From Tunturiibacter empetritectus (GTDB lineage Bacteria > Acidobacteriota > Terriglobia > Terriglobales > Acidobacteriaceae), in assembly GCF_013410875.1 (NCBI RefSeq), contig NZ_JACCCU010000004.1, positions 1 through 64,000 on the forward strand: a stretch of 64,000 nt of DNA, in the 5' to 3' direction. The notes under the pieces are model-generated. The model made no database searches and had not been told where the DNA came from. It saw only the letters and a list, made by a program, of their open reading frames with translations. The translations under genes were made by a program, and so were the position numbers. Shown piece by piece: positions 55,188 through 64,000 of the stretch (positions are counted from its first letter, which is position 1; each line of letters starts with the position of its first letter).

Positions 55188-56000
55188 TCATTTGCTGAGG
55201 AGTGAGTGAAAGAAGCGCAATGTGCTTTCAATGTGTTGTCGCCAGTAGGACCATTCGTGTCCACCTGGAAAGGTCTCGTAGGTGTGCGGGATGCTAAGGT
55301 TGTCTAACTCGCGGTGAAGTATAGCGCTGGCGTTGAACAGCGAGTCGTCCGTTCCGCAGTCAAAGCGAACAGCCGGAAGCTGATCACGATGCTTGCGCGC
55401 CCAGTGAAGAATGTCGTGTTCATACACGGGCATGGCGGACAAGTTGAGGTCGCGGTCGCGGACAAGGTTGTGCATCTGCTCGGCATGCGTGATAGACGAG
55501 TGCGTGGAGATGCCCCGAAAGCGGTCGGAATATTTGAAGCCAATACGAAGAGCGCCGTAGCCACCCATCGAGAGGCCACAGAGAAAAGTCGGCCCGTGCG
55601 AGGAGAACTTTTCGCGGATGCAAGCTGGAACGTCGTGCGCTATCCATGCTTCAGCGTCGCGGCCGGGCATAGGCCAGTAACCTGAGCCATCCCCGCTGAG
55701 CCCGTCGGACGGTGCGGCCAGGAGCATAGGGCGAATTTCACCGCGGTCGATGAGATCTTGTGCCGTGCGGTGCGCGGCGCCTTTCAGGAACCAGGCCCAA
55801 TGACTGCCGTAGACGCCGTGGAGCAAGAGCACAAGGGGAAGCTCGGCTGGGAACGTAGAGCCTCGCGGGATGAAGAGGCTGACGTCACCGCGGCCGCGGA
55901 GAGCTGGCGAATGGAAAGTAAGGTGACGCAAGCCGTCATGCTCAAGCTCCGGATCGGATAGCTCGACTGGATCGAAGGGGCCGTGGAATTCAGGCGCCAT
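55188..56000 (-). CDS. Esterase of the putative esterase/esterase D family
   Basis: About 270 residues from ATG 56000 (AAGGAG about 12 bases upstream); an in-frame ATG at 56024 would add eight. Alpha/beta hydrolase fold: oxyanion region LLLHGVYGSHWAW, nucleophile elbow GLSMGGYGA, acid near FDCGTDDSLF, and histidine in FPGGHEWSYW. It resembles S-formylglutathione hydrolase/FrsA-type carboxylesterases, without a signal peptide. The start overlaps the end of the alcohol dehydrogenase gene, so it is the last gene of the diiron protein/ferredoxin/dehydrogenase/esterase operon and may hydrolyse an ester made or used there. Confidence 0.87.
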   Translation of the reverse strand: MAPEFHGPFDPVELSDPELEHDGLRHLTFHSPALRGRGDVSLFIPRGSTFPAELPLVLLLHGVYGSHWAWFLKGAAHRTAQDLIDRGEIRPMLLAAPSDGLSGDGSGYWPMPGRDAEAWIAHDVPACIREKFSSHGPTFLCGLSMGGYGALRIGFKYSDRFRGISTHSSITHAEQMHNLVRDRDLNLSAMPVYEHDILHWARKHRDQLPAVRFDCGTDDSLFNASAILHRELDNLSIPHTYETFPGGHEWSYWRQHIESTLRFFHSLLSK

Positions 56001-57063
56001 ACGGAAGAAGAACTCCTTTGGCATTGAGCCCGAGATGCATGTGCTCGAAGGCCTCGGCGAGCTCAGTGAGCGAGTAGGTGCGGGTAATCATCTCATCCAA
56101 TTTAAGAAAACCGGCGGCGTAGAGCGAGAGAAGCTTAGGAAAGTCGGCGAAGGGACGGCATTGGCCATAGAGCGGATTGATGTAGATCTTGTCCCACTCG
56201 AAAAGCTGCATATCGATTGAGACGAATTCCTCGATTCCACTGACGGCGACGGCGGTGCCTCCGTTGCGGACCATAGCCAGTGGCGCAGCGCCGAGTGCAG
56301 GGACGGCGGTGCACTCAAAGGCAAAATCGGCGCCGCGACCGGTGAGAGTGCGGACGCGTGCAGCGGCTTCCAGCAGACCTGTATCTTCGCGCAGAGACTG
56401 AACCGTATCGGTAGCGCCGATCCGACGCGCAAGCTCAAGGCGGTTGCTGTTGAGATCGACCGCGATGATCTTTGCGGCGCGCGCGTGAACGGCACCGAGA
56501 ATCACGCTCAAACCCACACCACCGCAGCCAAGGACGACGACGGAGTCTCCCTCTGGGACGCGTGCCACATTGATGACGGAGCCGAAGCCCGTCATGACGC
56601 AGCAGCCCAGGATGGCGGCCTGCGGGAACGGGATCGAGACATTGATTGGCACGACTGCTTGCGAAGGCACGATAGCGTGGGTGCTCATGGTGCCGAGGTG
56701 AAAACTGGAATTGAGATTGCCACCGTAGCGGGCATCGGGGACTACGGGCTGCTCTTCGCAGATGTTTTCCGCGCCGCGGCGGCATTGGAAGCATTGTCCG
56801 CAAGGGATGGCCCAGTTCAGCAGCACGCGGTCGCCGGGGCTGACGCGTGTGACGTCCGGACCAGTGGCAACGACAATACCCGCCCCTTCGTGGCCCAGGA
56901 TGATGCGACGTCCCCAGCTCATGGAGTCGAAATCGGTATGGCAGACACCGGAGGCGCGAATTTTTACGAGGACTTCGTTGCGCTCTGGATCATCCAACGT
57001 GACGTCTTCCAGCGCGAAGTGCCCGCGCCCGTCGGTAACAATGGCTTGAGCTTGGGTGGGCAT
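55990..57063 (-). CDS. Zinc-dependent alcohol dehydrogenase (MDR family)
   Basis: 357 residues. Catalytic zinc ligand C41 in GVCHTD and the GHEGAG motif (H58, E59); structural zinc cysteines C88, C91, C94 and C102 in CGQCFQCRRGAENIC. The Rossmann motif LGCGGVGLS, with an acidic residue after the second strand (AVDLNSNR), indicates NAD preference. It oxidises an alcohol to an aldehyde or the reverse; the sequence is near the aryl/benzyl and class III alcohol dehydrogenase group. The ATG overlaps the ferredoxin stop at 57063. Context with the diiron protein and ferredoxin suggests it oxidises a hydroxylated product. Confidence 0.92.
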   Translation of the reverse strand: MPTQAQAIVTDGRGHFALEDVTLDDPERNEVLVKIRASGVCHTDFDSMSWGRRIILGHEGAGIVVATGPDVTRVSPGDRVLLNWAIPCGQCFQCRRGAENICEEQPVVPDARYGGNLNSSFHLGTMSTHAIVPSQAVVPINVSIPFPQAAILGCCVMTGFGSVINVARVPEGDSVVVLGCGGVGLSVILGAVHARAAKIIAVDLNSNRLELARRIGATDTVQSLREDTGLLEAAARVRTLTGRGADFAFECTAVPALGAAPLAMVRNGGTAVAVSGIEEFVSIDMQLFEWDKIYINPLYGQCRPFADFPKLLSLYAAGFLKLDEMITRTYSLTELAEAFEHMHLGLNAKGVLLPYGA

Positions 57064-57329
57064 CAGGCGCGCAACTCCACGGAGGTTTTCGGACGGCAGG
57101 AGCAGGGCAGGCAGGTGCCGGGCTCGGGCGTAATGCCGGTGTTGTGCAGGTATTCGACTTCACCCGAGATAAGGTCAGTGAGACAGGTGCCGCAGTCGCC
57201 GTATTCGCAGCCGGCGCTGATAGCGATGTCGTGCGCCTCGGCGAGCTTGAGGATGGTCGGGTACTCGCCGGTCCAGGGCACAGTCTCGCCGGTGAAGGAG
57301 AAGGTAATGGTGATGGAAGTTGCAGACAT
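57063..57329 (-). CDS. Plant-type [2Fe-2S] ferredoxin
   Basis: 88 residues. Cluster ligands C41, C46 and C49 in CEYGDCGTC, with C76 in the LPC of TCLPCSCRP as the fourth. Length and spacing are those of stand-alone ferredoxins or the ferredoxin domain of oxygenase reductases; no flavin reductase domain is attached. It likely delivers electrons to the diiron protein encoded just upstream; its own reductase is not in the window. Start ATG 57329 lies 32 bp after the diiron gene and the stop overlaps the dehydrogenase ATG, so all are co-transcribed. Confidence 0.9.
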   Translation of the reverse strand: MSATSITITFSFTGETVPWTGEYPTILKLAEAHDIAISAGCEYGDCGTCLTDLISGEVEYLHNTGITPEPGTCLPCSCRPKTSVELRA

Positions 57330-57361
57330 TCGGTATTCGACGTTGTCCTTTTCTAAGAAAA

Positions 57362-58804
57362 TCAGGCACTGACTTCTTTCATGTCAGGGCGGAGGGATTC
57401 GTAGGTAGCGTTGTAGGCGAGGATATTTGGATCGGGCGCAATGCCCCAGTGTTCGCATGCCTTGCTATAGACCTCAGCCCACCAGTTGCGGTGATCGGTG
57501 AGTCTGTCTTCGCGCCACTTTGCCCAGTCAACTAGAGTGCGTGACCAGCTTTTGTCCCCGAAGGCAAGTGCTTCAGCCTGTGAACCGATCTGCGGAACGA
57601 GCCAGTCGCGGCCCACCTTTGCGTGGACAATCTCATCGGCCCAGTCATAGTCTTGGATGAGTTCGGACAGGCGATTGGCAGATGCGACGGCGACCTCCCA
57701 CTCGTACTCCTTGCCGTTCTTCTTGGGCATGAGCCCTTGCTCGATGGTGAAGAGAACGGCGTGTCGCTCAAGCGGTTCCAGCATAGTGTTGAGACCTAAC
57801 GACCAGGTGAAGTTGAAGGGGATGGCGCGCCAGTCGATGCCGAGCGAAACGAAGCCGACCTCACCCATCATGGCGTGACGGGCCTCGTCCCAGAGTTGGC
57901 GGGTCATGTCGCGGTAGTACTCCCACGGCTTGCCGGGAGTCTCGGCAAGGATGGAGGACATCATCTCCGGAACGTCGATCTCACGCATGCGTTTGAAGAA
58001 CAGCATGAGGGTCTTGGGTTGCGCCGGGATCTCGGGGTTGAAGAGCATAGCTTCGGCGTTGACGCCCATGTTGTAGGGATCGATGAAACGTTCGTCGCGC
58101 TGTGGGATGGAGTTGTAGTGAAAAGGCTGGGCGGAGAAAACACGCACCGGTTCGGCTGTGGCATGCGGCATAGTGCCGTCAAGACCGCCTGCGTGGGCGA
58201 GAATGCTTTGGAGAGATGTGGACCACCCGCCAAGCGTCGCGCGGTCAGTATTGGTGACCATAGCGTGGACGGCTGAGCCTGCATAATCGCAAATCTCGGA
58301 GAACTCGACTTGGGCGAAGCGAGCTGCGCGATAGGTGGGATGATCGAAGAGTCGGCTGGTGTCGCGGAGCAAGGCTTCAAGTGAGGAGTGAACAGCGGGG
58401 ATCGCGTGTTCGTAGAGGCCGAGGATGAGAGCGGGCGTGCTGGGAGCGGCGAGGATTTCATCGAAGAAGATGTCGAGCGACGGGTGCGGTGTGTTATCAA
58501 GACCGTAAGGAGGCTGACGCATTTCGCGGATGCGGCCGGCGAGGTGCAGAACATGTTCGGCACAGTAGTGTGCGTGGAGCGAAAAGGCCATCTTGAGTTC
58601 ATAGATGGGCATGGAGGCAAGGTGGGCGACGAAGATCCCGTGGAGACGCCGGAGCGCCCAGTGAAGACGTTTGAGGCGTTCGACGGATTCGGTGATAGTG
58701 AGGCCGTGGGTTGAGGCAGATTTCATATCCATCAGGCCGACGAGCGCTGGCAAGCCGCGGTAGCCGGCATAGTGATCGACAGGCATTGGGTTATCGGTAG
58801 ACAT
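57362..58804 (-). CDS. Ferritin-like diiron protein of unknown function, candidate oxygenase
   Basis: 480 residues from ATG 58804 (GAGGAA about ten bases upstream; an in-frame extension to 58897 has no coding character). Mostly helical. Two ExxH motifs, E307-H310 in WDEARHAMMG and E391-H394 in WADEIVHAKVG, together with E280 and E355, form the spacing of a four-helix ferritin-like diiron site. The second motif also resembles DUF455-type ferritin-like proteins. I do not recognise a named family. No signal peptide. Immediately downstream are a [2Fe-2S] ferredoxin, an alcohol dehydrogenase and an esterase, so an oxygen-dependent hydroxylation is a reasonable proposal; it is an inference from ligands and context. 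Confidence 0.75.
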   Translation of the reverse strand: MSTDNPMPVDHYAGYRGLPALVGLMDMKSASTHGLTITESVERLKRLHWALRRLHGIFVAHLASMPIYELKMAFSLHAHYCAEHVLHLAGRIREMRQPPYGLDNTPHPSLDIFFDEILAAPSTPALILGLYEHAIPAVHSSLEALLRDTSRLFDHPTYRAARFAQVEFSEICDYAGSAVHAMVTNTDRATLGGWSTSLQSILAHAGGLDGTMPHATAEPVRVFSAQPFHYNSIPQRDERFIDPYNMGVNAEAMLFNPEIPAQPKTLMLFFKRMREIDVPEMMSSILAETPGKPWEYYRDMTRQLWDEARHAMMGEVGFVSLGIDWRAIPFNFTWSLGLNTMLEPLERHAVLFTIEQGLMPKKNGKEYEWEVAVASANRLSELIQDYDWADEIVHAKVGRDWLVPQIGSQAEALAFGDKSWSRTLVDWAKWREDRLTDHRNWWAEVYSKACEHWGIAPDPNILAYNATYESLRPDMKEVSA

Positions 58805-59059
58805 GGTCTGGTGTTCCTCGTGTGAAGTGTAGGAGAGAGCGAAGCAGCACCGGAACGAGTGTATTTGCAGAATTAAGTACTGGATTGACCGGCGCACTGG
58901 CGTGGTGGTTCAGCGCCGAGGAGTGCCTTTGCCGCGGGTTTTGGGTTTGCGATCCTTTTCATTCCAAGGCGGAAGTGATATCTTTGCCAGTCTTCGCACC
59001 AGGTAATCCGTTTACGATTCGATGGTCACTTTGGGTTAGTCTTGGTGCCTGGAGATTAA

Positions 59060-59980
59060 CAGCGTCCAATTTAGTTGAGGGTACACCTATCGCGAAAGCA
59101 GCAACTCTTGACCGAACCGTCTTCGATGTCTTCCGCGAGGAATTGCCGGAGAGTGCTGTCGCCTCGGCGTTTCAGCTTACGGATTCGCTCCTGCGTGTAC
59201 TTCAGCGCGTGTGTCCATGCTCGTATGGCGAGCCCCAGCATCTGCTCGGAGATACCGATGCGGTTTCGTTCAGGGTTTCAATTGCGATTTTGTAGCCTTT
59301 ACCAACCTCTCCAAGCAGCGAGGAAGCGGGACCCGACAATCTTAAATATGAGCTCGCAAGTAGACGACGCTCTGATCCCCAGCTTGTCATCCTTGTGACG
59401 ACCGAGAAGCCCGGAGTATCCTGGTCACCAGGAATGTCGTAATTCTCTTATATCCAAGCAGCGAATCCACGGTCGTGAAAACAATGAACAGCTGCTTCAG
59501 CAGTGTTTGATATCCATAGCTTGCTTCCATTGAAAACGTAGTGCTCACCATCTTTGCGGGGCGTTGTTGTGAGTCGAAAGCATCCGATCCCGAACTCGCT
59601 TCGCTTAGCGCATAGAAACAGACCAGGTCAGTCACAATTCGAGGAAGGTGGTGTTGCTTCCGCGCGTTTTTAGAGTACTGCAAGAGTGCATTCACAGTCA
59701 GTGTGTTTTGTACGTCGGCCATCACTCCGACCGCAGGTCAACGGCGGAAATTTCCTGAATGGTGAGAATCGAACTAAAGAATGAAGCGCCCACACCGCCG
59801 AACTCTTCCGGCATTTCAATCCCCATCAGGCCTTGATCGAAGAGCTTTTTCACCAAGGCGGAATCAATCTTCTGTACCTCATCCATAGAATGCACCCAAA
59901 GGCGCTATCTCTTTCCGTGCGAAATTGCGCACGGACTCTTGAAGCAACTTCTCGTCCTCGCTCAAGACAGCCTTGAGTCG
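59060..59980 (-). pseudogene. Acyl-CoA dehydrogenase, broken by several frameshifts
   Basis: Pieces of an acyl-CoA dehydrogenase lie in order across three minus-strand frames: LKAVLSEDEKLLQESVRNFARKE (from about 59980), QKIDSALVKKLFDQGLMGIEMPEEFGG (about 59880), CYALSEASSGSD and LFIVF (59640-59470), LLGEVGKGYKIAIETLNE (about 59310) and MLGLAIRAWTHALKYTQER (about 59240). The C-terminal third is missing. It lies directly downstream of an intact acyl-CoA ligase gene, so the pair was probably once an operon. Confidence 0.85.
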
Positions 59981-60091
59981 TGTGTGTTGTCAATCATAGT
60001 GGCCTGCTTTCTTCTGAATTTGGTAGTGTCGAAGCTTCCGCTCAGGTGTGCTGACTAGATAGTTGCGATTTCGGGTCAATACTCTCCATCG

Positions 60092-61678
60092 CTAGCCCTG
60101 TATTCGCTTCTCTTTGCCATTCCAAAACTGCTCTCGGAGCTGATATTTCAGAATCTTACCCGTCCCTCCCTTTGGGAGTGGTTCCTTCTGGAGGACAAAC
60201 TGTTTCGGAAGCTTGAACTTAGCTACTTGCTTACCCGCCCACTCAAGCAATTGCTCCTCGGTGATCGTGGAGTTGTTTCGTGTAACAACGATTGCGACTG
60301 GCACCTCTCCCCACCGGGGGTCCGGAGCGGCGACTACGGCGCACTCGACGACGTCGGGATGTGCCTGAATCACATGTTCCAATTCAATTGATGCTATGTT
60401 TTCTCCACCACTGATGATGACGTCCTTCTTCCTGTCTACAACCTTAACGCAGCGTTCTTCGTTCCAAACTGCCATATCTCCGGTGCGTAACCAACCGTCC
60501 ACGATGGCATCTTGGGTCAGGTCGGGCTCGAGGAAGTAGCCATCCATGATGTTGTCTCCACGTACGACAATTTCTCCGACGGAAGTACTATCCTGCGGAA
60601 CATCAGTTCCAGCATTGTCGATGATGCGGACCTCTACGCCAAGACTCGGCCAGCCCGCCGATGCAGCAAATTGCCGCCGGCGTTCATCATCTGGAAACGT
60701 CATTGCGCTCTTCTGCCGTGCAATGCTGACGACGGGCGATGTCTCGGTTAAACCGTAGCCACCCATGATTGCGCAGCCAGGGAATAAGGCTTCGAGCTGC
60801 GCCACCAGTTCGGGCGATGCGGCTGCACCACCGATGATGATGTGTTTGAGGCTTGATAGATCGAACTTCGTGCGTTCGGGGCAAGCAACCAAAGTTGCCG
60901 CCATGGTGGGGACGAGGATCGTGAACGATGCTTGTTCTTCCTCCATGAGACCGAAGACAGCTAGTGGGTCGAAACGTCTAACCATGACGTGCTTGAAGCC
61001 GCACATCGTCGCGAAATGGGGGAAGCCCCAACCGTTCGCGTGAAATAACGGGATCGTGTGCAGAATGACCTGGTTATCGCTGTGGTCGAGGCAGCCCGCA
61101 AGAGCCAATGCATGCAGGTAGAGGGATCGATGAGATAACATGACGCCCTTTGGGCGGCCTGTGCTTCCACTTGTGTAAAAGAGTTCGGCAATACTTGTTT
61201 CGTCCAGAGACATGAGATTAGGTAGGGGCACAGGCTCCAATGCCATTAACGTCACAAGCGACGGACGGTCATCCAAGTCTTCGTCGATGGGGATGAAGCG
61301 GCAGGCGGGTATTGCTGTTCGAAGGAGCTCGATAGTAGGACTGAAATCTTGTTCATAGAACACTAACCGAGGTTGAGAATGCTTAAGAATGACTTCAAGC
61401 TCACTCCGATGAAGGCGAACGTTGAGAGGCATAACAACACCTCCTGCTAGGGGAACGGCAAAGTAACTCTCAAGCAATACGTTGCTATTGAAACTGAGAA
61501 ATCCTACACGGTCGCCCGGTTGTACTCCTTCGGCGAGGAGACCTGCGGCTATTCGACGACACCGCTCGACGAACTCCGCATAGGTATATCGGCCATCCCC
61601 GGAAACCACCCCAATCTTGTTGGGATACAAGTCCAAAGCCCGCAGTAGGCAACGAAGCGGTGTGAGTGGGATATGCAT
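60092..61678 (-). CDS. Acyl-CoA ligase (AMP-forming, medium/long-chain type)
   Basis: 528 residues. P-loop FYTSGSTGRPKGVMLSHR, the A5 motif GGYGLTETSPV, the A7 motif DGWLRTGDMAVW, the hinge VVDRKKDVIISGGENI and the C-terminal lysine in PKGGTGKILKYQLR. Unlike the FAAL domain at 13660, this is a standard CoA ligase. The sequence is close to acyl-CoA synthetases that take medium-chain, branched or aromatic acids; the exact substrate is not known. GAGGA lies 11 bases before ATG 61678. It is 76 bp downstream of the GH2 gene and upstream of a decayed acyl-CoA dehydrogenase, suggesting a partly lost acid-degradation pathway. Confidence 0.9.
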   Translation of the reverse strand: MHIPLTPLRCLLRALDLYPNKIGVVSGDGRYTYAEFVERCRRIAAGLLAEGVQPGDRVGFLSFNSNVLLESYFAVPLAGGVVMPLNVRLHRSELEVILKHSQPRLVFYEQDFSPTIELLRTAIPACRFIPIDEDLDDRPSLVTLMALEPVPLPNLMSLDETSIAELFYTSGSTGRPKGVMLSHRSLYLHALALAGCLDHSDNQVILHTIPLFHANGWGFPHFATMCGFKHVMVRRFDPLAVFGLMEEEQASFTILVPTMAATLVACPERTKFDLSSLKHIIIGGAAASPELVAQLEALFPGCAIMGGYGLTETSPVVSIARQKSAMTFPDDERRRQFAASAGWPSLGVEVRIIDNAGTDVPQDSTSVGEIVVRGDNIMDGYFLEPDLTQDAIVDGWLRTGDMAVWNEERCVKVVDRKKDVIISGGENIASIELEHVIQAHPDVVECAVVAAPDPRWGEVPVAIVVTRNNSTITEEQLLEWAGKQVAKFKLPKQFVLQKEPLPKGGTGKILKYQLREQFWNGKEKRIQG

Positions 61679-61754
61679 GTTGTTTGGGGTCCTCGGTCGT
61701 TCTTGTATTTACGGACAATATTTGCTCGCCCACTGGGTTCGAATCAAGTCAATT

Positions 61755-63845
61755 TCAGCTAAGGAGCTTCGCTAACTCAGCAACAACAGGCTTAGGGTTT
61801 CCGTCAAAATCGACGATGGAGGCATTTTCTGTGCACGGAAAAGAATCGTGCCCCATCCAGATAATCAAACCGCCGCAGGCCGGAAAGCGGGACAGCACCG
61901 ATCGTAGCGCGATCGTCAATGCCGCTTCCTGCCGGGCGTTCATCCATGCGACGAACTCTTCGAGATCTCGTGGTTCACGTCCTTTCTCTTTCGCGAACTT
62001 CGGCCAGTCGATCCACCAGGATTGGCGTGCCCATAGAGGATTTTCGCTCGTGCCCGGCACTTCAGGAAGATCTCCCTTATATTTCCGGATAATGCTGACG
62101 GGACTCGTCGAGGGCGCACCCATTTCGGAATGAAACATGGCGTCGTCTCTGGCCCATAGCGTCGTCCACTCCCCCTCCGGTAGGCCGTCGAGATTCCACG
62201 GTCCGTGCACATCCCAGAACACGCCCTTGCCACAATCCTGGAGACTAAACACACCCACGGGCCCATACGGGTTCGTCGCAAGAAAACGTCGGCCTGAGTC
62301 TTCGCGCGCGACAACTTCAGCCATTCTTACGACGGCTGGATGATTGCGGATGGTCAGCGTAGGCTGATTGCTCTTCACGCCATTTTTGTCATCCTGCAAT
62401 TCGTTACCACCGCACCAGAGAAGAAGCGATACATGATGCGCTCTGCGTTCTATATATGACTGAGCAATTTTGCCAAGTTCATCCACACTGGCCGGGTCGT
62501 CCGGCGGGTAATTATCCAGCCCTGAGCTTGAGAGAGGAAACTCCTGCCAAACTAACAGCCCTAGTTCGTCGCACAAGTTGTAGAAGTTTTCTTTCTCGAG
62601 AACGGCACCGCCCCAGACGCGTACCAGGTTCATACCGCAATCACGATAAATGTTCGCTCGCTTGCGGTAGTCTTCCTCTCGAACATCGGCAAAGTTAGGG
62701 CGGATCGGCGTCCAGTTAACGCCGAAGAGAAACACGGCTTTCCCGTTCACAACACAAAGATAGGGATCGGCCGTGTCTGGCGCCCCCTTCGTTCTCCGCC
62801 ACTCAATACTCTTAAAACCGACTCTTCTGGACTGACGCTCTAGCAAACGTCCGTGGTCATCTAATAACTCAACTTCCAAGTTGTAGAGCGATTGTGGACC
62901 CATACGATTCGGCCACCAGAGATCGACTGGTAGTTCATTCCATTGCAGGCCGCTACTGGAAAAGTCTGGAGCGTTGACCTCTACAGTTCTCAACTCGCGT
63001 GCGCGGTCCGTTAGCGTGATTCGAACCTTGCTGCCTCCATGAACACTGCCCCAGACCTTTAGCTTGCCTTTGCCGCTAGCAAGATCGACATCGGAAAAGC
63101 ATCGGAGTGTCTTAATCTCCGCGCCATGAGTGATTTCAAGCGTGACGGTGTCCCATATGGCCGTCTGCACGATGCGGTTGACCCAATCCCAACCAAAGTA
63201 GAATCGTGGTTTCCATTCGTTCATGCGCGACGTGTAGCCAACCTGTCCAAGCCAGCGAGGGCCCGGTGTCAGCCGAATGGAAAGCACATTGCCAGAAGGT
63301 TTGAGCGCAGAGGTCAGGTCGGCGACAACTGGAACAAACGAATTCCGGAAAGAAGCTACCGTTGTTTTGTTCAGGACTATATCGCCAGCATAGTCAAGGC
63401 CCGCGCAACGAACGCGTACTTGCTGACCGTTTTGCAGCCATTCATCAGGGATGGCTACCTCATAGATCCAGTCACGATTTTCAAGCCATTCGCACTTTCT
63501 CGCATTCAGGCCAACGTTCCAATCTTCGATGATGCCGGCTTTAAGCAAGGCGGCCTGCACGGATACCGGGATGGAAACGGTAAGTGGTCCAGCATCAGGC
63601 ACGGCAAAGCTAGCGTCATCGTGGGTCTGTGCAAAGTTGCTGTAAAACGGAGAAAGACCGATCAGTTTCCAGCTCAGTTGTGACAGATCGTAAGTGGTTT
63701 TCATGGAAGGCGACTGCGAAAGGGGCCGCTCCTGCAGAGCTTCGACCAGAGAAGCTGCGTGCGCAGAAACGCCGGCTGAAAGTGCGCCAATTGCACCCAA
63801 CTTCAACAACTCTCTTCGGCTTAGCTGAGATTCTTCGTGAGACAA
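61755..63845 (-). CDS. Tat-exported GH2 family enzyme, beta-mannosidase-like
   Basis: 696 residues. The start is TTG 63845: AAGGAG lies six bases upstream and the Tat signal (LSRRELLKLGAIGALSAG) follows at once. The sugar-binding domain (about 60-230), the Ig-like domain (about 240-350) and the TIM barrel (about 355-690) follow in the GH2 order. Acid/base E482 in LWCGGNELQ and nucleophile E574 in FHSEMG match the beta-mannosidase branch (NE and SE motifs). It probably releases terminal beta-mannose or a related sugar in the periplasm. Export as a folded protein may indicate an unusual assembly or cofactor need, though Tat signals are common on glycosidases in this group. Confidence 0.87.
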   Translation of the reverse strand: MSHEESQLSRRELLKLGAIGALSAGVSAHAASLVEALQERPLSQSPSMKTTYDLSQLSWKLIGLSPFYSNFAQTHDDASFAVPDAGPLTVSIPVSVQAALLKAGIIEDWNVGLNARKCEWLENRDWIYEVAIPDEWLQNGQQVRVRCAGLDYAGDIVLNKTTVASFRNSFVPVVADLTSALKPSGNVLSIRLTPGPRWLGQVGYTSRMNEWKPRFYFGWDWVNRIVQTAIWDTVTLEITHGAEIKTLRCFSDVDLASGKGKLKVWGSVHGGSKVRITLTDRARELRTVEVNAPDFSSSGLQWNELPVDLWWPNRMGPQSLYNLEVELLDDHGRLLERQSRRVGFKSIEWRRTKGAPDTADPYLCVVNGKAVFLFGVNWTPIRPNFADVREEDYRKRANIYRDCGMNLVRVWGGAVLEKENFYNLCDELGLLVWQEFPLSSSGLDNYPPDDPASVDELGKIAQSYIERRAHHVSLLLWCGGNELQDDKNGVKSNQPTLTIRNHPAVVRMAEVVAREDSGRRFLATNPYGPVGVFSLQDCGKGVFWDVHGPWNLDGLPEGEWTTLWARDDAMFHSEMGAPSTSPVSIIRKYKGDLPEVPGTSENPLWARQSWWIDWPKFAKEKGREPRDLEEFVAWMNARQEAALTIALRSVLSRFPACGGLIIWMGHDSFPCTENASIVDFDGNPKPVVAELAKLLS

Positions 63846-63908
63846 ATCAAACTCCTTGGTTTTTTGCTCCGGATTCGAAGGACCAGCATTTTCTGTGAGT
63901 CAGCTCTG

Positions 63909-64000
63909 TTACTGCGGAATAACTGGCAGAAGGATTGCCGAGGGATGTTCGCTGTCATGAAAGATCGCGTTCGTCGCCTTGATCGGATTCTTTTCCTGAT
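63909..64000 (-). CDS. 3' end of a gene continuing beyond the window
   Basis: The last 29 codons before TAA (63909-63911) read QEKNPIKATNAIFHD, then SEHPSAILLPVIPQ. The stop lies 63 bp upstream of the GH2 start, so this gene is probably the next one in the same operon. Too little is present to name it. Confidence 0.55.
   Translation of the reverse strand, partial: QEKNPIKATNAIFHDSEHPSAILLPVIPQ

Overview
The window looks like the chromosome of a soil acidobacterium (Terriglobia, in the Edaphobacter/Granulicella/Terriglobus neighbourhood). This is inferred from gene content: an Oar-like TonB-dependent receptor with a carboxypeptidase-regulatory domain, a sedolisin protease with a tail of Ig-like repeats, a giant secreted FG-GAP/Ig/MBG protein, many plant-polysaccharide genes, moderate GC and AGGAG-type ribosome binding sites. 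No rRNA, tRNA, CRISPR array or intact insertion sequence was seen.

Layout. 1-6810 (minus): a giant secreted repeat protein, open at the left edge and containing an exact 486-bp in-frame tandem repeat. 7.5-10.6 kb: a beta-hydroxyacid dehydrogenase, an alkyltransferase-like DNA repair protein and an MFS exporter. 10.6-20.1 kb: a candidate lipid biosynthesis and export locus. It holds a P450 and a membrane fatty acid desaturase (minus) divergent from a single-chain fatty acyl-AMP ligase/ACP/thioester reductase (plus), then a small exported beta-rich protein and an MmpL/RND transporter. 20.3-22.4 kb: a KdpDE-like two-component pair without kdpFABC. 22.5-26.1 kb: a TonB-dependent receptor with a strong terminator. 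26.3-35.4 kb: an NtrC-family regulator and its kinase, divergent from a proline-rich exported protein. Two well-formed sigma-54 promoters face away from each other in the intergenic region. Downstream follow a lysine-rich protein, an MFS carrier, a phosphoesterase, an ArsB-like permease and a small DMT carrier.

35.4-42.6 kb: a sufS fragment, the large sedolisin, then about 3 kb of gene debris (LysR, integrase, SDR, HxlR and others, all broken). 42.6-55.1 kb: a carbohydrate region with a GH38 alpha-mannosidase, an AraC regulator, a DUF6351-like secreted hydrolase, a parallel beta-helix protein, a D-lyxose isomerase-like cupin and a sugar porter. A segment carrying araC plus the start of the sugar-porter gene is present twice, and the two copies have decayed reciprocally: one keeps araC, the other keeps the porter. 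55.2-63.9 kb (minus): an esterase, a zinc alcohol dehydrogenase, a [2Fe-2S] ferredoxin and a protein with ferritin-like diiron ligands, tightly spaced. Further upstream are a decayed acyl-CoA dehydrogenase, an acyl-CoA ligase and a Tat-exported GH2 enzyme.

Most promising for new biology: (1) the FAAL-ACP-reductase/desaturase/P450/MmpL locus, which could make and export an unsaturated, oxidised fatty aldehyde or alcohol derivative; (2) the diiron protein/ferredoxin/alcohol dehydrogenase/esterase operon, which looks like an uncharacterised oxygenase pathway; (3) the divergent sigma-54 circuit around a proline-rich exported protein. All functional proposals rest on reading motifs by eye; no database search was run.
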